Shown here: one piece after another, positions 30,198-32,963 of the stretch | Layout of the letters: every line of letters starts with the position of its first letter | Numbering within the stretch: the first letter of the stretch is position 1 | Source of the DNA: a virus | Virus record (IMG/VR): IMGVR_UViG_3300025674_000194 | Location: 1 to 32,963 of that record | Direction: 5' to 3' (one strand) | Length of the DNA stretch: 32,963 nucleotides | Notes under the pieces: model-generated | What the model was told of the DNA's origin: nothing | The model's database searches: none | The model's input: the letters and a program-made list of their open reading frames with translations, nothing else | Position numbers and translations under genes: made by a program

Positions 30198-30667
30198 TGG
30201 CGTTTAGACTTTCACAAAGATCACTGGATAAACTAGACGGAGTCCACCCAGAGATGGTGGCCACAGTGCAAAAAGCTATTGAGCTTACTGATGTAGACTT
30301 TGGGGTAACCTATGGTGTACGTACCTTAGAAGCTCAGAAGGAATTAGTAGCTTCTGGTAGATCACAAACTATGAAGTCTAAGCATTTGATTCAAGGTGAT
30401 GGGTATTCCCATGCTGTAGACCTTGTAGCTTACTTTGGTTCCAACGTTTCTTGGGAATTAAACGTATACGATAATATCTGTGATGCTATGGCTGAAGCAG
30501 CTAGACAGATTGGGTGTGCAATCAAGTGGGGAGCTGCCTGGTCAGAGGGAGATATCAGAACCTACCCAGGAACAGCAGAAGATGCTATGAATACATACAT
30601 TGATCTAAGACGTTCTCACGGACTTAGACCTTTCATTGATGCACCACACTTTGAATTGATGGCGTAA
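30197..30667 (+). CDS. Endolysin, M15-type peptidase
   Basis: The 156-residue protein matches phage L-Ala-D-Glu / D-Ala-D-Ala peptidases of family M15, which cut peptidoglycan cross-links at lysis. Zinc ligands are visible in SKHLIQGDGYSHAVDLV (His in SKH and Asp in AVD) and near the end in PHFEL (His). An early FGVTYGVRTLEAQKELVASG segment is also typical. There is no signal peptide, so it should depend on a holin, encoded directly upstream. It is followed by a spanin-like gene, completing a lysis cassette. Confidence 0.9.
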   Translation: MAFRLSQRSLDKLDGVHPEMVATVQKAIELTDVDFGVTYGVRTLEAQKELVASGRSQTMKSKHLIQGDGYSHAVDLVAYFGSNVSWELNVYDNICDAMAEAARQIGCAIKWGAAWSEGDIRTYPGTAEDAMNTYIDLRRSHGLRPFIDAPHFELMA

Positions 30668-31029
30668 TGCGTTGGCTAGTACTAGTTCTACTTCTTTCTG
30701 GATGTGGATTAACTTCCTTGCTTCCATTTGGTGGGTCTGGTGGACCTACAGTTAATAGTAATGCACAGATAGGTAAAGAGAATCGTCAATCTGTCGTATC
30801 TGTAGAGCAGACCACTACAGCTGGTAGAGACATAGTTACAAAAGAAGTAGAGACTGGTACAGTGGAAAACCTAGATATTACTAATACAAACATCCCACCG
30901 TGGGTAATCTTATTACTTATCCTAGGTTGGTTATTACCTACTCCAACAGAGATAGGTAGATCTATTATGGACTTTATACTTAGATTGTTTGGACGTAAAG
31001 ATAATCCTAAATACGACAGATTTAAATAA
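30667..31029 (+). CDS. Candidate one-piece spanin (lipoprotein with C-terminal membrane helix)
   Basis: This 120-residue protein has a lipobox L10-S-G-C13 after a short hydrophobic signal, a Thr/Val/Gln-rich periplasmic segment (about 25-72), and an inner-membrane helix at about 76-91 (IPPWVILLLILGWLL). It ends with a basic tail. An N-terminal lipid anchor plus a C-terminal transmembrane helix is the plan of a u-spanin, which joins outer and inner membrane in the last step of Gram-negative lysis. The position after holin and endolysin agrees. It is proposed by architecture rather than by family. Confidence 0.75.
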   Translation: MRWLVLVLLLSGCGLTSLLPFGGSGGPTVNSNAQIGKENRQSVVSVEQTTTAGRDIVTKEVETGTVENLDITNTNIPPWVILLLILGWLLPTPTEIGRSIMDFILRLFGRKDNPKYDRFK

Positions 31030-31078
31030 AGGAGTAGGGGTAATATAGCAAACGTCCTGTGTTCCCCCTAATTATTAT

Positions 31079-31396
31079 ATGGCAATACCTGAACGAGTAA
31101 AAAACAAGATGAAAGAAGTTGGCCTTAAAGAAGTCAACAAACCGCAACGTCTAAATGACGACAGTGGTAAGTCTCACCATGTTATGGCCTCTGAAGGTGG
31201 TAAGTATAAGTATATCAAGTTTGGTCAGAAGGGTGTGAAAACCAATCAGACTGCAGGACAGCGAGAGGCATTCAAGTCTCGCCACGCAAAGAATATCAAA
31301 AAGGGTAAGATGTCTGCAGCATACTGGGCTGATAAAGTAAAGTGGTCTCCCTCTAAAACTAAATCCCCTTCTAAGAAGTGGGTGAAAGGTTCATAA
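31079..31396 (+). CDS. Small lysine-rich protein with a KSRHAKNIKKGKMSAAYWADKVKW motif split below
   Basis: This 105-residue basic protein contains FKSRHAKNIKKGK followed by MSAAYWADKVKW, a motif I recognise from phages and some large viruses as a conserved domain of unknown function. The tail is Ser/Lys-rich (SPSKTKSPSKKWVKG), rather like a histone tail. No Shine-Dalgarno precedes the ATG; the AAGGAG at 31028-31033 is too far upstream. It may bind DNA or be packaged in the virion. It opens a run of five basic genes. Confidence 0.7.
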   Translation: MAIPERVKNKMKEVGLKEVNKPQRLNDDSGKSHHVMASEGGKYKYIKFGQKGVKTNQTAGQREAFKSRHAKNIKKGKMSAAYWADKVKWSPSKTKSPSKKWVKGS

Positions 31397-31584
31397 TGTG
31401 GATAGGGATAATGCTCGTATGTTTTGATCCTATGGCATTGTCCTGTAAGATTATAGCAAAACCAGAGCCATTTTATACTGAGCAGTCTTGTTTAGAAGAA
31501 GCAGAAAAGATTGCCACTACAATAAGACAAGGTGGTGCTTATGCTACACCACACTGCCATAAGGTTGAAGGAGATAGTGCATAA
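31396..31584 (+). CDS. Small secreted or membrane-anchored hypothetical protein
   Basis: From the ATG at 31396, which overlaps the preceding stop as TAATG, the product is 62 residues. It has a hydrophobic start (MWIGIMLVCFDPMALSC), then FYTEQSCLEEAEKIATTI and a His/Cys end (ATPHCHKVEG). Cysteines and the short signal-like start suggest export. An extension to 31378 adds six residues without support. Confidence 0.65.
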   Translation: MWIGIMLVCFDPMALSCKIIAKPEPFYTEQSCLEEAEKIATTIRQGGAYATPHCHKVEGDSA

Positions 31585-31844
31585 TGCCATACAAGTCTAG
31601 AGCACAACAAGCAGCTGTAGCCATTGCTAAGAAAAAAGCTGCAGCTAAGAAAAAGACTGGTATGTCTAAAGGTGGAGACACTATCAATGCTGCTGGCAAC
31701 TACACCAATCCAACAATGCGCCGTAAGCTCGTACAACAAGTTAAGGCAGGTTCAAAAGGTGGTAAGCCTGGACAATGGTCTGCGAGAAAAGCCCAGATGG
31801 TTGCAAAACAATATAAAGCAAAAGGCGGGGGCTACAAAACATGA
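31584..31844 (+). CDS. Small basic protein with the GQWSARKAQ motif
   Basis: This 86-residue, highly basic protein has an Ala/Lys stretch (AIAKKKAAAKKKTGM) and then NAAGNYTNPTMRRKLVQQVK and GGKPGQWSARKAQMVAKQYK, a domain I recognise as recurring in phages with no assigned function (DUF5872/DUF6321-type; the number is from memory). DNA or capsid binding is plausible from charge. It overlaps both neighbours by one or four bases. Confidence 0.75.
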   Translation: MPYKSRAQQAAVAIAKKKAAAKKKTGMSKGGDTINAAGNYTNPTMRRKLVQQVKAGSKGGKPGQWSARKAQMVAKQYKAKGGGYKT

Positions 31845-32302
31845 AGGCTCCCCAAAAGTCATTAAAGAAATGGACAAAGCAGAAGTGGCGCACAAAGAGT
31901 GGCAAGCCTAGTGCTAAGACTGGAGAACGGTACTTACCCGAGGCTGCAATTAAATCTTTGTCGTCTGCAGAATATGCAGCTACCACTAAAGCAAAACGTG
32001 AAGGTACAAAGGCTGGCAAACAGTTTGTAAAACAGCCAAAGAGTATAGCAAAGAAAACAGCAAAGTTTAGAGCAGCAGAGGGCGGTATGGCTAAAAAACC
32101 AATGAATCCAGGGATGAAAGCCCTGAAGAAAGCAGCACCAGAAGTAGCCAAGAAAATGGGTTATAAAGCTGGAGGACAAGCAATGCATCGTATGCCAGAT
32201 GGCACAATGATGAAAGGTGCAAAGCATGGATATAGACACGGTGGGTTAGTTCACTCCACTGGCAAATTAAACACTGGCATTAGAGGGTGTGGAGATAAGT
32301 AA
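31841..32302 (+). CDS. Basic protein with a KKWTKQKWRTKSGKPS domain
   Basis: The 153-residue protein starts with LKKWTKQKWRTKSGKPSAKT and GERYLPEAAIKSLSSAEYAA, a conserved domain of unknown function in phage and giant-virus genomes. A long Lys/Ala linker follows, then NPGMKALKKAAPEVAKKMGY and a Gly/His-rich end with a repeated Met-x-x-Gly pattern. It looks like a DNA-binding or scaffold-like virion protein. Its ATG overlaps the preceding stop as ATGA. Confidence 0.75.
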   Translation: MKAPQKSLKKWTKQKWRTKSGKPSAKTGERYLPEAAIKSLSSAEYAATTKAKREGTKAGKQFVKQPKSIAKKTAKFRAAEGGMAKKPMNPGMKALKKAAPEVAKKMGYKAGGQAMHRMPDGTMMKGAKHGYRHGGLVHSTGKLNTGIRGCGDK

Positions 32303-32679
32303 TGGCTGATAAAAAGAAAAACAAACCCGCAGTAACTAAACGTATGCATACTCAAGAGGCTGCAGAATATTCACTTGCTACTTCTCCACGATTTAAAAAA
32401 ATTGCTGCAAAGGTAGAAAAAGGAGAGCTTACTACTGCAGAAGCCTTGGATATGTTAGTTCCTAAAGACCTAAAAGGTGAAGAACGTAAAAAAGCACGTA
32501 GGCAAATTGCGGGTGCTCTTGGTACTCAAACTGCAAGGCAATTTGTAACAAAAACACGACAAAAGGCTGCTGAAAAGGTTAATCAACCAGGTGGTGAGTA
32601 CGAAAAGAAACAGTCACGTAAACCTGGTATGTATAAAGGTGGCATGGTAGATATGCGTAAAACAGGCTTGTTTAGGTAA
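32302..32679 (+). CDS. Basic helical hypothetical protein
   Basis: This 125-residue, Lys-rich protein has a helical middle (RFKKIAAKVEKGELTTAEAL, then DMLVPKDLKGEERKKARRQI) and ends in KPGMYKGGMVDMRKTGLFR. The Lys-Gly-Gly-Met-Val tail recurs in marine phage proteins. Its ATG overlaps the upstream stop as TAATG. It belongs to the same basic cluster; function unknown. Confidence 0.7.
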   Translation: MADKKKNKPAVTKRMHTQEAAEYSLATSPRFKKIAAKVEKGELTTAEALDMLVPKDLKGEERKKARRQIAGALGTQTARQFVTKTRQKAAEKVNQPGGEYEKKQSRKPGMYKGGMVDMRKTGLFR

Positions 32680-32689
32680 GGAATAAATA

Positions 32690-32963
32690 ATGGCTAAAGA
32701 ATATAAGACAATTGCAGCTGCACAAAAAGCTGGATCAATGTATTATACTGGTAAAGACGGTAAGAAAAAACTTGCTGTTACCAAAGAGCAGTTAGATGCT
32801 TGGAAGAAAAAAAACAAGGGTAAGTACACAGGTTCAGCACTTACTGCTTGGGCTAATGCTAAAGGTAAAGACATCAAAGGCGACAGCAAGCGTGATTCTT
32901 CTCCACGTCCTAAGCTACGTCCAGGTTCAGAGTCTGCAGGTCCAGGAATGGGTGTAATGACTA
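32690..32963 (+). CDS. Basic hypothetical protein, cut by window end
   Basis: AAGGA precedes an ATG at 32690. The open frame MAKEYKTIAAAQKAGSMYYT continues through Lys-rich and Ser/Pro/Arg-rich segments to the end of the window without a stop. At least 91 residues are coded. It is the sixth protein in this run; real length and role cannot be judged. Confidence 0.7.
   Translation, partial: MAKEYKTIAAAQKAGSMYYTGKDGKKKLAVTKEQLDAWKKKNKGKYTGSALTAWANAKGKDIKGDSKRDSSPRPKLRPGSESAGPGMGVMT

Overview
The window is part of the genome of a tailed phage, most likely a short-tailed (podovirus-type) phage of a marine alphaproteobacterium. A T7-style replication set (family A DNA polymerase, primase-helicase, ssDNA-binding protein, two PD-(D/E)XK nucleases) sits beside a cobalamin-dependent class II ribonucleotide reductase, ThyX, glutaredoxin and MazG. 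This gene set recalls the cobaviruses of Rhodobacteraceae (B12-dependent RNR podoviruses). That placement is inference from gene content, not from a database search. No terminase, portal, capsid or phage RNA polymerase gene lies in the window, so it is not the whole genome.

Layout. (1) 29-10747, plus strand: end of the late region, with a tail fibre carrying many Asn-Thr-Ala-x-Gly head repeats and a C-terminal S74 chaperone, a small membrane protein, a Gln/Ala-rich fibrous protein, a tail lysozyme, and three further virion-type proteins ending with a giant 1148-residue one. (2) 10755-10771: a GC hairpin with T runs on both sides, acting as a bidirectional terminator between converging arms. 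(3) 23142 down to 10778, minus strand: tRNA-Arg(UCU), tyrosine integrase, many tiny genes, ThyX, primase-helicase, polymerase, SSB, nucleases, MazG, RNR, glutaredoxin. Most genes here overlap stop to start. (4) 27854 down to 23249, minus strand: a tightly packed operon of eight mostly unrecognised genes, probably early/host-takeover. It includes a tandem-HTH protein, a Cys-rich acidic protein and a zinc peptidase. (5) About 27855-29615: 1.7 kb without credible genes but full of short palindromes, the likely control and/or replication region. (6) 29616-32963, plus strand: a holin-like protein with an EF-hand, an M15 endolysin, a candidate one-piece spanin, then a run of small lysine-rich proteins running off the window.

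The most striking unexplained structure is regulatory. A 9-bp near-palindrome ACYTWAAGT occurs four times in front of the tRNA/integrase/replication arm and six times in front of the lysis/late arm. In both places it lies just downstream of a good sigma70-type promoter containing ACCCCTTGAC, and copies are often spaced about 10-12 bp apart. A second family, roughly CTATACCAAAGGATAG, has about 18 copies in 28.4-29.2 kb, with a core of seven copies spaced about 21 bp. Together with two other palindromes (TGTGATCACA and TGTTACA-TGTAACA) these point to an undescribed regulatory/replication circuit. The tandem-HTH protein encoded nearby is a candidate, unproven, DNA-binding partner.

Several small genes (37-57 codons, plus a 15-codon leader) were recovered by reading the gaps between larger ones; all have start/stop coupling with neighbours or a recognisable ribosome-binding site.
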